This document shows, in pieces, positions 26,407-37,188 of a DNA stretch of 64,000 nt. The position numbers and the translations under genes are program-made. Position 1 is the stretch's first letter. Every line of letters begins with the position of its first letter. Below the pieces are notes generated by a model. The model did no database searches, was not told where the DNA came from, and saw only the letters and a list, made by a program, of their open reading frames with translations. The stretch comes from Streptomyces rimosus (GTDB taxonomy: Bacteria > Actinomycetota > Actinomycetes > Streptomycetales > Streptomycetaceae), in NCBI RefSeq assembly GCF_008704655.1, contig NZ_CP023688.1, positions 6,191,501 to 6,255,500 on the forward strand. The letters are read 5' to 3'.

Positions 26407-27795
26407 GTGAAGAGCGCCGTGGAGACCCTGAACCCGACCCGGGTTCGGCTCACTGTCGAGGTGCCCTTCGAGGAGCTCAAGCCCAGCCTCGACGCGGCGT
26501 ACAAGAAGATCAACCAGCAGGTCACGGTGAAGGGCTTCCGCCAGGGCAAGGTCCCGGCCCGCGTCATCGACCAGCGGTTCGGTCGCGGCGCCGTGCTGGA
26601 GGAGGCCGTCAACGACGCGCTCCCGAAGTTCTACACCGAAGCGGTCAACGAGGGTGAGCTGAACGTCCTCGGCCAGCCCGAGGTCGACATCACCGAGCTG
26701 AAGGACGGCGAGCTGCTGGCCTTCACCGCCGAGGTCGACATCCGCCCGGCCCTGGAGATCCCGGACTACTCCGGCATCGAGGTCGAGGTCGACGCCGTCG
26801 AGGTGTCGGACGAGGACATCGACAAGTCCGTCGAGCAGCTGCGCGAGCGCTTCGCCTCCACCACCCCGGTCGAGCGCGCCGCCGAGGACGGCGACGTGCT
26901 CACCGTCGACCTGGAGGCCAAGGTCGACGGCGAGGTCCTGGAGGACGGCGTCGCCCAGGGCGTCAGCTACACCATCGGCTCCGGCGAGCTGCTCGACGGC
27001 ATCGACGACGCCGTCAAGGGCCTGAAGGCCGGCGAGTCCGGCACCTTCACCTCCGAGCTGAAGGGCGGCTCCGCCGCCGGCAAGGAGGCCGAGGTCAAGG
27101 TCGACGTCACCGCCGTGGCCGCCCGTGAGCTGCCCGCGCTGGACGACGACTTCGCCCAGCTGGCGAGCGAGTTCGACACGCTGGAGGAGCTGCGCGCCGA
27201 CAGCGCCAAGCGCCTCGCCCAGATGAAGAAGTACGACCAGGCCACCCAGGCGCAGGAGAAGGTCCTCGACGAGCTGCTGAAGCTGGTCGAGGTCCCGATG
27301 CCGGAGAAGCTGCTCGCGGACGAGATCGAGACCCGCAAGCACAACCTGGTCAACCACCAGCTCGCCCAGATGGGCCTGGACCTCGCGAAGTACCTGGAGA
27401 TCCAGGGCAAGACCGAGGAAGAGTTCGACGCCGAGACCAAGGAGCAGGCGGAGAAGGGCATCAAGACCCAGTTCATCCTCGATGAGCTGGTCAACAAGGA
27501 GAAGCTGAACGTCAGCCAGGAGGAGCTCACCGAGCACCTCATGCGCCGCGCGCAGTCCTCCGGCATGTCCCCCGACCAGTTCGCCCAGGCCGTCGTCGAG
27601 GGCGGCCAGGTGCCGATGCTCGTCGGCGAGGTCGCCCGCGGCAAGGCCCTCGCGGTCGTCGTCGAGGCCGCCACCGTCAAGGACACCAACGGCGAGGTCG
27701 TGGACCTGGACGACGAGGACGAGACGGCCGAGACCGTCGAGGCCTCCGAGGCCGAGGGCACCGACGCCGAGAAGGCGGAGAAGACCGAGGGCTGA
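26407..27795 (+). CDS. tig: Trigger factor, ribosome-associated chaperone
   Basis: A 462-residue chaperone that binds the ribosome exit site and shields nascent chains. The N-terminal ribosome-binding domain contains the signature [12 protein letters not shown] (about residues 45-57). An FKBP-type prolyl isomerase domain follows (about 155-245, [16 protein letters not shown]...[18 protein letters not shown]). The long helical arms of the C-terminal domain extend to about 430. The last 30 residues are an acidic tail ([19 protein letters not shown]). The GTG at 26407 has AAGGAG 8 nt upstream. It precedes the clp genes, the usual actinobacterial order, but ends in its own strong terminator. Confidence 0.97.
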   Translation: MKSAVETLNPTRVRLTVEVPFEELKPSLDAAYKKINQQVTVKGFRQGKVPARVIDQRFGRGAVLEEAVNDALPKFYTEAVNEGELNVLGQPEVDITELKDGELLAFTAEVDIRPALEIPDYSGIEVEVDAVEVSDEDIDKSVEQLRERFASTTPVERAAEDGDVLTVDLEAKVDGEVLEDGVAQGVSYTIGSGELLDGIDDAVKGLKAGESGTFTSELKGGSAAGKEAEVKVDVTAVAARELPALDDDFAQLASEFDTLEELRADSAKRLAQMKKYDQATQAQEKVLDELLKLVEVPMPEKLLADEIETRKHNLVNHQLAQMGLDLAKYLEIQGKTEEEFDAETKEQAEKGIKTQFILDELVNKEKLNVSQEELTEHLMRRAQSSGMSPDQFAQAVVEGGQVPMLVGEVARGKALAVVVEAATVKDTNGEVVDLDDEDETAETVEASEAEGTDAEKAEKTEG

Positions 27796-27825
27796 GCCCC
27801 GGCCGCCCGGTAGCGCCAGTCGTAT

Positions 27826-27868
27826 GTACGGGCCCGAACACGCCACGCCCGCGTGTTCGGGCCCGTAC
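27826..27868 (+). terminator. Strong terminator after tig
   Basis: GTACGGGCCCGAACACG (27826-27842) pairs perfectly over 17 bp with CGTGTTCGGGCCCGTAC (27852-27868), with a 9-nt loop. It separates tig from the clpP operon. Confidence 0.85.
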
Positions 27869-27912
27869 GTCATCGGGCCCCTCGGAAGGGCCCCCGGACG
27901 CCGGTGAGCCTG

Positions 27913-27926
27913 CGCTCACAGCGAAC
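27913..27926 (-). promoter_or_regulatory. ClgR-type box upstream of clpP1
   Basis: Read on the minus strand this is GTTCGC-TGTGA-GCG, an exact match to the ClgR consensus GTTCGC-N5-GCG reported upstream of clp genes in Streptomyces and other actinobacteria. It lies 169 bp upstream of clpP1. A perfect TTGACA follows at 27929-27934 and a possible -10, TAGGGT, at 27966-27971. ClgR normally activates clpP1P2 and is itself degraded by Clp. The regulator assignment is by motif only. Confidence 0.75.
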
Positions 27927-28094
27927 AGTTGACAATGCGGGATGGCGCCCGCCGACCAGCGCGTTAGGGTCCGTAGATACGAGGGCAGGGGAGTACCCGA
28001 AACCGCGCCGGCGGAGCACGCCGCGCCCTCCCCACGCCCCCAGAAGACGACGCTGAGACGGCCCCGGGCCGTCCGACAACGAGCAGGTGGACAC

Positions 28095-28709
28095 GTGACG
28101 ATCCCGATGCCTTCCGCCGCCGCTGAGCCGACCTTCGGTGGCCTCGGCGACCAGGTCTACAACCGGCTGCTCGGCGAGCGGATCATCTTCCTCGGCCAGC
28201 CGGTCGACGACGACATCGCCAACAAGATCACCGCGCAGCTGCTGCTCCTCGCCGCTGACCCGGACAAGGACATCTTCCTTTACATCAACAGCCCGGGCGG
28301 CTCGATCTCGGCCGGCATGGCGATCTACGACACCATGCAGTACATCAAGAACGACGTGGTCACCATCGCCATGGGCCTCGCCGCCTCGATGGGCCAGTTC
28401 CTGCTGAGCGCCGGCACCCCCGGCAAGCGCTTCGCGCTGCCCAACGCCGAGATCCTCATCCACCAGCCCTCCGCGGGCCTGGCGGGCTCCGCGTCGGACA
28501 TCAAGATCCACGCCGAGCGGCTGCTGCACACCAAGAAGCGCATGGCCGAGCTCACCGCCCGGCACACGGGCCAGACCGTCGAGCAGATCACCCGCGACTC
28601 CGACCGGGACCGCTGGTTCGACCCGCAGGAGGCCAAGGAGTACGGCCTCATCGACGACGTCATGACCACCGCGGCGGGCGTTCCGGGCGGGGGCGGCACC
28701 GGGGCCTGA
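28095..28709 (+). CDS. clpP1: ATP-dependent Clp protease proteolytic subunit 1
   Basis: A 204-residue serine protease subunit forming a heptameric ring with the second ClpP. The catalytic triad is complete: Ser98 in GLAASMGQ, His123 in LIHQP and Asp172 in SDRDRWF. GTG at 28095 is chosen because AGGTGG lies 5 nt upstream; the ATG at 28107 is an alternative giving the same mature protein. The N-terminal [12 protein letters not shown] would be removed by self-processing. It forms an operon with the second clpP 71 bp downstream. Confidence 0.95.
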   Translation: MTIPMPSAAAEPTFGGLGDQVYNRLLGERIIFLGQPVDDDIANKITAQLLLLAADPDKDIFLYINSPGGSISAGMAIYDTMQYIKNDVVTIAMGLAASMGQFLLSAGTPGKRFALPNAEILIHQPSAGLAGSASDIKIHAERLLHTKKRMAELTARHTGQTVEQITRDSDRDRWFDPQEAKEYGLIDDVMTTAAGVPGGGGTGA

Positions 28710-28780
28710 GCGCCCCGCACGACGCACCCAGCAGCCGACCCCAGCCTCTTCTGACCGCCACCAGGACGGTGAACCTCCAG

Positions 28781-29464
28781 ATGAACAACTTCCCCGGCCG
28801 TAGCCTCTACGAGCGCCACGACGCCCCGCAGGCCGAGTTCCAGGGCATGCCCGCCGAGTCCCGCTACATCGTCCCGCGCTTCGTCGAGCGCACCTCGCAG
28901 GGCGTGCGCGAGTACGACCCGTACGCGAAGCTCTTCGAGGAGCGCGTGATCTTCCTCGGCGTGCAGATCGACGACGCGTCGGCGAACGACGTCATGGCGC
29001 AGCTGCTGTGCCTGGAGTCGATGGACCCGGACCGGGACATCTCGATCTACATCAACTCGCCCGGCGGCTCCTTCACGGCGCTGACCGCGATCTACGACAC
29101 GATGCAGTTCGTCAAGCCGGACATCCAGACCGTCTGCATGGGCCAGGCGGCGTCCGCCGCGGCCGTGCTGCTCGCCGCCGGCACCCCCGGCAAGCGGATG
29201 GCGCTGCCCAACGCCCGTGTGCTGATCCACCAGCCGTACAGCGAGACCGGCCGCGGCCAGGTCTCCGACCTGGAGATCGCCGCCAACGAGATCCTGCGGA
29301 TGCGTACGCAGCTGGAGGAGATGCTCGCCAAGCACTCCACCACGCCGATCGAGAAGATCCGCGACGACATCGAGCGCGACAAGATCCTGACCGCCGAGGA
29401 GTCCCTGGCGTACGGTCTGGTCGACCAGATCGTCTCGACCCGTAAGACGGCCGCCTCGGTCTGA
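28781..29464 (+). CDS. clpP2: ATP-dependent Clp protease proteolytic subunit 2
   Basis: A 227-residue ClpP paralogue with a longer N-terminal propeptide (about 45 residues, with [28 protein letters not shown]) that is expected to be trimmed. The catalytic residues are present: Ser in [10 protein letters not shown], His in LIHQPYS, and Asp in IERDKILTA. In actinobacteria ClpP1 and ClpP2 form a mixed tetradecamer. The ATG at 28781 follows GGTG at 9 nt; a GTG at 28769 is possible but its AGGA is too close. The motif around the serine (ASAAA, not ASMG) distinguishes the two subunits. Confidence 0.95.
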   Translation: MNNFPGRSLYERHDAPQAEFQGMPAESRYIVPRFVERTSQGVREYDPYAKLFEERVIFLGVQIDDASANDVMAQLLCLESMDPDRDISIYINSPGGSFTALTAIYDTMQFVKPDIQTVCMGQAASAAAVLLAAGTPGKRMALPNARVLIHQPYSETGRGQVSDLEIAANEILRMRTQLEEMLAKHSTTPIEKIRDDIERDKILTAEESLAYGLVDQIVSTRKTAASV

Positions 29465-29497
29465 TCGCGTCCCATCGCGAAGTGAGCCGGAGACACG

Positions 29498-29535
29498 CCC
29501 CCTTGGACCGGGTTGACCGAGTCGGTCCAAGGGGG
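29498..29535 (+). terminator. Hairpin between clpP2 and clpX
   Basis: CCCCCTTGGACC (29498-29509) pairs with GGTCCAAGGGGG (29524-29535) over 12 bp. It probably ends or attenuates the clpP1P2 transcript so that clpX is expressed separately; clpX has 91 bp of its own upstream sequence after the hairpin. Confidence 0.6.
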
Positions 29536-29626
29536 GCCCGTACGGGGGGCCCGGCAAGGTACCGTCGATAGGCAAGCACCCGGGTCCGCGGAGCAATGCG
29601 GATCCCAGGCGAAGGGGAAGCACCTC

Positions 29627-30916
<1,290 letters not shown>

Positions 30917-30954
30917 GCGCGAAGCCGCCGTCCGTTCCCCCCGCACGGACGGCG

Positions 30955-30991
30955 AGGGCCGCCCCGCGACCACCGGTCGCGGGGCGGCCCT
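30955..30991 (+). terminator. Terminator after clpX
   Basis: AGGGCCGCCCCGCGACC (30955-30971) pairs with GGTCGCGGGGCGGCCCT (30975-30991), a 17-bp perfect stem with a 3-nt loop followed by TTCC. It also faces the convergent proline-rich gene. Confidence 0.85.
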
Positions 30992-31003
30992 TCCGCTTGC
31001 CGC

Positions 31004-31942
31004 CTACTCCGGCTTACGGGTCTCGCCGCGCACCACGGCGGTGGTGTCCGCGTACTGCGACAGATTGATGTCCGAGGACGAGCGCAGCTCGCCGTTCATG
31101 TAGAGCAGCACCGCGGCGGTCGAGCCGTCGGCCCAGCCGCACACCGGCGCGTAGCCGAACGACGCGTTCCGGACGACCTCACAGTCGATCTTGACGTTGC
31201 CGCCGGCCGCGTCGGGCCGGAACGTCTCGCGCTGCTTGACGACCGTGGTGCCCGCGCCGGACACACCGCTGAACATGCCGTCCACCACGCTGTCCGGGTG
31301 GGCGATGGTGCCGTAGCCGCCGGAGATCATCAGACCGGTGGTGCTGCTGTCGCGGGTGCCGCGGTAGCGGGCGATCTCCTGCGTCATACCGGGCGGCGGC
31401 GAGCCCAGCTTCAGCCCGTCGCGCTGGAGGGCCGCCTTGTCCTTCTCCAGGGTGTACGCGCCGCCGTCGACCGTACGGGGCGTCGTCAGCCGCATCGGCC
31501 GGCCGGTGTCCTCCGCGGCCGGCGACTCCTGGGACGAGTTGTTCGCGTCCGAACCGGCCGTGGGGGCGGGGGAGCTTCCGCCGCCGGCCCGGGCGCGGCC
31601 GCCCTTGTCCTCGCCCGCGGTGAGCATGACGGCCCCGCCGATGATCGCGCCGACGAGCACGACGCCCGCGGCCACCCCCGCGATGATCTTTCCGGTGTTG
31701 CTGCCGCCGGGGCCCTGGGGCGGGCCGGGCGGTCCCGGCGGGGGGAACTGCGGGGGCTGCATCGGCTGCGGGGCCGGCCCGTAGCCGTACGGGCCGGGCT
31801 GCTGCGGAGGCGGGCCCGGCGGCGGGCCCTGGGGCGGACCCGGCGGCGGGCCCTGGGGCGGACCCGGCGGCGGGCCGAAGCCCCCGCTCTGCGGCTGCCC
31901 GCTGCTTCCGTACGGGCCCGGCGGCGGCTGGTTGAAGCTCAT
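31004..31942 (-). CDS. Proline-rich single-pass membrane protein (copy 1)
   Basis: A 312-residue protein of unknown function. The N-terminal 80 residues are a cytoplasmic Pro/Gly/Gln/Tyr tail with tandem PPPGPPQG units. One transmembrane helix follows (about 85-108, IIAGVAAGVVLVGAIIGGAVML). The outer domain has two cysteines (IDCEVV, APVCGWADG) that may pair. It starts MSFNQPPPGPYG, the same as its neighbour, and the fold of the outer domain (KIDCEVV...CGWADGSTAAVLLY) matches the neighbour's MKCKAI...YCIWGDSSAVAVVM. The pair is therefore a tandem duplication with heavy divergence. The ATG at 31942 has GGGGAGGA upstream. Confidence 0.75.
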   Translation of the reverse strand: MSFNQPPPGPYGSSGQPQSGGFGPPPGPPQGPPPGPPQGPPPGPPPQQPGPYGYGPAPQPMQPPQFPPPGPPGPPQGPGGSNTGKIIAGVAAGVVLVGAIIGGAVMLTAGEDKGGRARAGGGSSPAPTAGSDANNSSQESPAAEDTGRPMRLTTPRTVDGGAYTLEKDKAALQRDGLKLGSPPPGMTQEIARYRGTRDSSTTGLMISGGYGTIAHPDSVVDGMFSGVSGAGTTVVKQRETFRPDAAGGNVKIDCEVVRNASFGYAPVCGWADGSTAAVLLYMNGELRSSSDINLSQYADTTAVVRGETRKPE

Positions 31943-31987
31943 GGCGTGTCCTCCCCTGGGGGCCGGCGGCCCGGCGCGGCGCGGTGG

Positions 31988-32890
31988 TTACTTCTCGTGG
32001 CGGACGGCGTCGCGGATTTCGCGGGTCTTCTCGGAGAATTCCTGTGCGGAGAAGGCGTCGCCGGTGGAACGGGTGGGTGTGTTCAGACCCTGGTTCATGA
32101 CCACGGCGACCGCGCTGGAGTCGCCCCAGATGCAGTACGTCGTCGTGGACGACGCGCTGATGCTGCCCACCGACTTGGAGGATTTGATCGCCTTGCACTT
32201 CATGACGGAGCCGTCGAAGCCGTCGGGGGAGTACTCCGTCACCGGCGTGACGATCTCCGTCTTCACGCCCTTGGCATCGGTCCCGTTGACGGCCTTCTTG
32301 TCGATCTCGGCCGTCATCTTGTTCACCGCGCTCTTGGGGTCGGCCACCTTCCCGTAAACGCCGATGATCATGAGCTGCCGGCCCTTGGCGTCGCTGTAGG
32401 CACTCTCGACGCTGGTGGCCCCGGTGATGCCCATGGCCTTGGTCTCCGCGTCGTTGGACTCGTCCTTCGTCTTGTCCTTGCCCTCCGCCTTCTTGTACGT
32501 CCCGCCGAGCAGGTCGGCCGGGAAGGCGATCGTGTACGGCTTCACATCCCCACCCGGCCCGAACGCGTAATACGCCCCCACGCCGATGCCCGCCACGGCC
32601 GCCACCGCCAGAACGCTCAGGCCGATCTTCAGGCCCTTGCCCTTGCCGCCGTTCTGGGGAGCCTGCCCATAGGGCGGCTGCTGGCCGTACGGTGCCGGGG
32701 GCTGCTGCGGGTAGCCGGGCTGGGGAGCCTGCTGCGGGTAGCCGTACGGCTGCTGCGGGGGAACCTGGCCGCCCTGCTGCGGATAGCCGTAGCCGGGCTG
32801 CCCGACCGGCTGCGGGACGGGCCGGCCGTACGGGCCGGGCTGCTGGGGCGGCTGGCCGTACGGGCCGGGAGGCGGCTGGTTGAAGCTCAT
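31988..32890 (-). CDS. Proline-rich single-pass membrane protein (copy 2)
   Basis: A 300-residue paralogue of the next gene on the same strand, 45 bp away, so the two are probably one operon. The N-terminal 85 residues are rich in PYG, QQP and GYPQQ repeats. A transmembrane helix follows (about 88-110, LKIGLSVLAVAAVAGIGVGAYYA). The extracellular domain has cysteines in SVMKCKAIK and TTTYCIWGDSS, and the pattern of an acidic/lysine-rich middle (AEGKDKTKDESNDAETKAM) is unlike copy 1. Function unknown; similar proteins are widespread in Streptomyces. The ATG at 32888-32890 is preceded by GAGGGGAAC. Confidence 0.75.
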   Translation of the reverse strand: MSFNQPPPGPYGQPPQQPGPYGRPVPQPVGQPGYGYPQQGGQVPPQQPYGYPQQAPQPGYPQQPPAPYGQQPPYGQAPQNGGKGKGLKIGLSVLAVAAVAGIGVGAYYAFGPGGDVKPYTIAFPADLLGGTYKKAEGKDKTKDESNDAETKAMGITGATSVESAYSDAKGRQLMIIGVYGKVADPKSAVNKMTAEIDKKAVNGTDAKGVKTEIVTPVTEYSPDGFDGSVMKCKAIKSSKSVGSISASSTTTYCIWGDSSAVAVVMNQGLNTPTRSTGDAFSAQEFSEKTREIRDAVRHEK

Positions 32891-33036
32891 GGAGCGGGTT
32901 CCCCTCGTGGCAACTGATGGCGTCCGATGACGCCCGTCACAGTTGATGTCTCTGCGTTTCCCACATCCTGTACGACGCCACTGTCAGCCGGTGCTCCGGG
33001 GGCCAAACCGATTCGAGACCGCGACATCCACGCCCG

Positions 33037-33052
33037 TACACTGAGCGTCGTG
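33037..33052 (+). promoter_or_regulatory. -10 box and probable leaderless start of valS
   Basis: TACACT (33037-33042) ends 7 nt before the GTG start codon (33050), and no Shine-Dalgarno is present. Transcription would begin at or next to the start codon. Confidence 0.55.
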
Positions 33053-35695
33053 ACCGAGAACACTCAGCAGAGCCCCCGAGACGGCGGGCCGAACAGCAGC
33101 CCCACTGAACTGCCGACCCAGTACGCGCCGGCCGAGGTAGAGGGGCCGCTGTACGAGCGCTGGGTAGAGCGGGGTTACTTCGAGGCGGACGAGAAGAGCG
33201 AGAAGCCGCCGTACACGATCGTCATCCCGCCGCCGAACGTCACGGGCAGCCTGCACCTCGGGCACGCCTTCCAGCACACGCTGATGGACGCCCTGACCCG
33301 CCGCAAGCGGATGCAGGGCTATGAGTCGCTGTGGCTGCCGGGCATGGACCACGCGGGCATCGCCACCCAGAACAAGGTCGAGCAGCAGCTCGCCGAGGAG
33401 GGCAAGTCCCGCCACGACCTGGGCCGCGAGGAGTTCGTCGAGCGCGTCTGGAAGTGGAAGCACGAGTACGGCGGCAAGATCCTCGGCCAGATGCGCCGCC
33501 TCGGTGACGGCGTCGCCTGGTCGCGCGAGCGCTTCACGATGGACGAGGGCCTGTCCAAGGCCGTCCAGACGATCTTCAAGCGGCTCTACGACGACGAGCT
33601 GATCTACCGCGCCGAGCGCATCATCAACTGGTGCCCGCGCTGCCTGACCGCGATCTCCGACATCGAGGTCGAGTACCAGGACGACGACGGCGAGCTCGTC
33701 TCGATCAAGTACGGCGAGGGCGAGGACACCCTCGTCGTCGCGACCACCCGCGCCGAGACGATGCTGGGCGACACCGCGGTGGCCGTCCACCCGGACGACG
33801 AGCGGTACCGGCACCTCATCGGCAAGCGGATCAAGCTGCCGCTGACCGACCGCACGATCCCCGTGGTCGCCGACACCCATGTGGATCCGGAGTTCGGCAC
33901 CGGTGCGGTCAAGGTCACCCCGGCCCACGACCCCAACGACTTCGCCATCGGCCAGCGGCACGACCTGGAGTCGCTGACCGTCATGGACGAGCGCGGTGTC
34001 ATCACCGTGCACGGTCCCTTCGAGGGCCTGGACCGCTTCGAGGCGCGTTCGACGATCGTGGCGGCGCTGCGTGAGCAGGGCCGGATCGTCGCGGAGAAGC
34101 GCCCGTACGTCCACTCCGTGGGCCACTGCTCGCGCTGCAAGACCACCGTCGAGCCGCGGCTTTCCATGCAGTGGTGGGTCAAGGTCGGCCCGCTCGCCCA
34201 GGCCGCCGGTGACGCGGTCCGCGACGGCCGGGTCAAGATCCACCCCGAGGACATGTCGAAGCGGTACTTCGACTGGGTCGACAACATGCACGACTGGTGC
34301 ATCTCGCGCCAGCTGTGGTGGGGTCACCGCATCCCGGTCTGGTACGGCCCCGACGGCGAGGTCGTCTGCGTCGGACCCGACGAGGAGCCGCCGGGCACCG
34401 AGGCCGAGGGCTGGACCCAGGAGTCCGACGTCCTGGACACCTGGTTCTCCTCCGGGCTGTGGCCCTTCTCCACGCTGGGCTGGCCGGAGCAGACCCCGGA
34501 CCTGGCGAAGTTCTACCCGACCGACGTCCTGCTCACCGGGCACGACATCATCTTCTTCTGGGTCGCCCGGATGATGATGTTCGGCCTGTACGCGATGGAC
34601 GGGCAGGCGCCGTTCCACACCATCGCGCTGACCGGCCTGGTCCGTGACGAGCACGGCAAGAAGATGTCCAAGTCCAACCCGAACTCGGTGGACCCGCTGG
34701 ACTGGATGGACGCCTACGGAGCGGACGCCGTCCGCTTCACGCTCGCCCGCGGCGCCAACCCGGGCGCGGACGTGCCGATCGGCGAGGACTGGGTCCAGGC
34801 GTCCCGCAACTTCGCCAACAAGATCTGGAACGCCACCCGCTTCGCGCTGATGAACGGCGCCACGCTGGAGGGCGAGCTGCCGCCGGCGGAGGAGCTCTCG
34901 GCGACCGACCGCTGGATCCTGTCCCGGCTGAACACGGTCGTCGCGCAGGTCGACGCGTACTACGACGACTACCAGTTCGCGAAGCTGTCGGACGCGCTCT
35001 ACCACTTCGCCTGGGACGAGGTCTTCGACTGGTACGTCGAGCTGTCCAAGACGACCTTCATGGCGGGCGGCCCGGCCGCCGACGTGTCGCGCCGCGTCCT
35101 CGGCGAGGTCCTGGACGTCACGCTGCGCCTGCTGCACCCGGTCGTCCCGTTCGTCACGGAGACGCTGTGGACGACGCTGACCGGCCGCGAGTCCCTGGTG
35201 ATCGCCGAGTGGCCCGCCGACAGCGGCTTCCGCGACCCCGCCGCCGAGCGGGAGATCGAGACCGTCCAGCAGGTCGTCACCGAGGTCCGCCGCTTCCGGT
35301 CCGACCAGGGCCTGCAGCCCGGCCAGAAGGTCCCGGCCCGCCTGGACCTGGCCGGTACGCAGCTCGCCGCGCACGAGGCCGCGATGCGGTCGCTGCTGCG
35401 CCTCCAGCCGGCGGGGGAGGACTTCACCGCCACCGCGTCGCTGCCGGTCGCGGGCGCGACCGTGGCGCTGGACCTGTCGGGCGCCATCGACGTGGCGGCC
35501 GAGCGCAAGCGGCTGTCGAAGGATCTGGCCGCCGCCGAGAAGGAGAAGGCGCAGGCCAACGCGAAGCTGGGCAACGAGGCGTTCCTGGGCAAGGCCCCGG
35601 AGCACGTCGTCGCCAAGATCCGTACGCGGCTGGAGACGGCCGAGGCCGACATCGTGCGCATCAGTGCGCAGCTGGAGGCCCTGCCCAAGGCGTAG
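33050..35695 (+). CDS. valS: Valyl-tRNA synthetase
   Basis: An 881-residue class I aminoacyl-tRNA synthetase that charges tRNA-Val. It has HIGH-type HLGH ([15 protein letters not shown], about residue 68), the CP1 editing domain ([19 protein letters not shown]), and KMSKS ([11 protein letters not shown], about 538). An anticodon-binding domain and a C-terminal coiled coil ([25 protein letters not shown]) complete the usual ValS plan. GTG at 33050 is preferred over upstream codons because it gives the family start TENTQQSP and sits 7 nt from a -10 box. The 3' end overlaps the convergent GT87-like gene by 35 bp. Confidence 0.97.
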   Translation: MTENTQQSPRDGGPNSSPTELPTQYAPAEVEGPLYERWVERGYFEADEKSEKPPYTIVIPPPNVTGSLHLGHAFQHTLMDALTRRKRMQGYESLWLPGMDHAGIATQNKVEQQLAEEGKSRHDLGREEFVERVWKWKHEYGGKILGQMRRLGDGVAWSRERFTMDEGLSKAVQTIFKRLYDDELIYRAERIINWCPRCLTAISDIEVEYQDDDGELVSIKYGEGEDTLVVATTRAETMLGDTAVAVHPDDERYRHLIGKRIKLPLTDRTIPVVADTHVDPEFGTGAVKVTPAHDPNDFAIGQRHDLESLTVMDERGVITVHGPFEGLDRFEARSTIVAALREQGRIVAEKRPYVHSVGHCSRCKTTVEPRLSMQWWVKVGPLAQAAGDAVRDGRVKIHPEDMSKRYFDWVDNMHDWCISRQLWWGHRIPVWYGPDGEVVCVGPDEEPPGTEAEGWTQESDVLDTWFSSGLWPFSTLGWPEQTPDLAKFYPTDVLLTGHDIIFFWVARMMMFGLYAMDGQAPFHTIALTGLVRDEHGKKMSKSNPNSVDPLDWMDAYGADAVRFTLARGANPGADVPIGEDWVQASRNFANKIWNATRFALMNGATLEGELPPAEELSATDRWILSRLNTVVAQVDAYYDDYQFAKLSDALYHFAWDEVFDWYVELSKTTFMAGGPAADVSRRVLGEVLDVTLRLLHPVVPFVTETLWTTLTGRESLVIAEWPADSGFRDPAAEREIETVQQVVTEVRRFRSDQGLQPGQKVPARLDLAGTQLAAHEAAMRSLLRLQPAGEDFTATASLPVAGATVALDLSGAIDVAAERKRLSKDLAAAEKEKAQANAKLGNEAFLGKAPEHVVAKIRTRLETAEADIVRISAQLEALPKA

Positions 35696-36890
35696 CGCCC
35701 GGCGCCGGGAACGGCCCCGGCGCGCGCATCTCCGCAGGCCCCTCGTCCGTACGGGCGGGGGGCCTGCGCCGTCCCTTGCCGCGCCGGTCGCCGCGTTCGC
35801 GTACCGGCCAGAGCAGGACGTACGCCGTCGACACGGCCACGAACGCCAGCCGGATGAAGCCGCGGGCCGAGTCGTCCGGCACCGCGAAGACACTGCCGTA
35901 CAGGATCAGCAGCGCCAGCCAGCTCCACCAGGGCACCAGCCTCCGCTGCCCGATGACGTCCCACAGCAGCGTGCCGAGCAGGACGGACGCGGTGTAGTAC
36001 GTGTAGACGCTGGGGTCCAGGACGATCCGGGCGTTGGCGCCCAGCAGGACGACCGCCGCCCAGCGTCCCCGCCACACCGCCAGGCAGCCCAGCAGCAGGC
36101 CCAGCGCGAACTGCGCGGGCCGGTCCCAGCCCGGCGTCTCGGGGTCGGCGACGCCCAGCCAGCGCAGCGCGGACGCCGGATGGTTGGGGATGGCGAACTT
36201 GGCCGCCGAGAACGAATTCATGTCGCCGATGAAGAACGGCAGCCAGGCCACCGCGACCAGCCCCGCCATCCACAGCCCCGCGCGCAGCCACTTCTCCTTC
36301 GGCAGGGCGAGCAGCAGCGGTACGAAGGCCAGCGCCGTCGGTTTGGAGTCCATCGCCAGGGCCAGGCAGGCGCCGGTCAGCGCGGCGTTGCCGCGGGTCA
36401 CCGACCGTACGGCCAGCGCGGTGAAGAACAGCGCGAGCACATCGTCCAGGTGCCCGAAGCGGACCGAGACCTCGATCCACATCGGGATGAACGCGAGGCC
36501 CGCTATCAGGACGCGCTGCCGCAGCCGCTGGTGATTGGTGCCCGTACCCAGGAAGTGCCAGGCGGCGCTGCGCCCGGCCAGCACCACGATCACCAGGCCG
36601 AGCAGCGACATCAGGGCCGCCGCCAGAAACTGGCCGGTGTGTTCGGGGAACGGGTTGAACAGGCCCGCCACCAGGAAGCTGACGGGGCCCATCTGGAGTT
36701 CGGGGTGGTGGGCGTAGAGGTTGAGGCCGCCGGTGCCGTCGCCGGAGGAGCCCTGGTAGATCAGCTCGCCGCCGGTGCGCAGGTAGTGCCAGGAGAAACC
36801 CCCGTTCGGCTCGACCACGACGAACCACAGCACGGTCCACGCGGTGAGCAGCACCAGGTGCATCCGCTGACTGATTGCCGGCATGCGCAC
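35661..36890 (-). CDS. GT87-like polyprenol-phosphate-dependent glycosyltransferase
   Basis: A 409-residue membrane protein with about 9-10 helices. The aspartate in the loop [17 protein letters not shown], following MWIEVSVR, is the type of acidic motif found in GT-C enzymes such as mannosyltransferases that use polyprenyl-phosphate-mannose. [14 protein letters not shown] is another family feature. The basic C-terminal tail ([17 protein letters not shown]) is cytoplasmic. Product and acceptor are unknown. The GTG at 36890 and ATG at 36884 are both possible starts. It is divergent from the PBP gene, with 298 bp between. Confidence 0.7.
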   Translation of the reverse strand: MRMPAISQRMHLVLLTAWTVLWFVVVEPNGGFSWHYLRTGGELIYQGSSGDGTGGLNLYAHHPELQMGPVSFLVAGLFNPFPEHTGQFLAAALMSLLGLVIVVLAGRSAAWHFLGTGTNHQRLRQRVLIAGLAFIPMWIEVSVRFGHLDDVLALFFTALAVRSVTRGNAALTGACLALAMDSKPTALAFVPLLLALPKEKWLRAGLWMAGLVAVAWLPFFIGDMNSFSAAKFAIPNHPASALRWLGVADPETPGWDRPAQFALGLLLGCLAVWRGRWAAVVLLGANARIVLDPSVYTYYTASVLLGTLLWDVIGQRRLVPWWSWLALLILYGSVFAVPDDSARGFIRLAFVAVSTAYVLLWPVRERGDRRGKGRRRPPARTDEGPAEMRAPGPFPAPGATPWAGPPAAH

Positions 36891-37188
36891 GCTTCTTCAG
36901 CTCCCACCCTGCCCGGGAGAACCCTGCGGCCGACCGCCGCCGTCCCCCGGAACCTCTGATCTTCTTGTCGTAAAGGCTCACAGAGCCCGCCGGTGAAGAT
37001 GACGGCAGGGGGGTGGTGCGTTGCCCGGGACCGGCGATCAGAGGCGTGTGTCACGGTGGGGCGGCGGGCGTCCGCGTTCTCATCGGTCTCTCATGGAGAC
37101 GGTGGAGCATGGCCCGCGAACGGGGAATCCGGCAAAAACGCACGATCCGGCCGCACACGCCGGCCAGCGACGAGGAGCCGCGCCACCC

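Noticed and set aside
32891..33049. T-box or other riboswitch before valS
   Set aside because: The -10 box lies 7 nt from the start codon, leaving no leader RNA to hold one.
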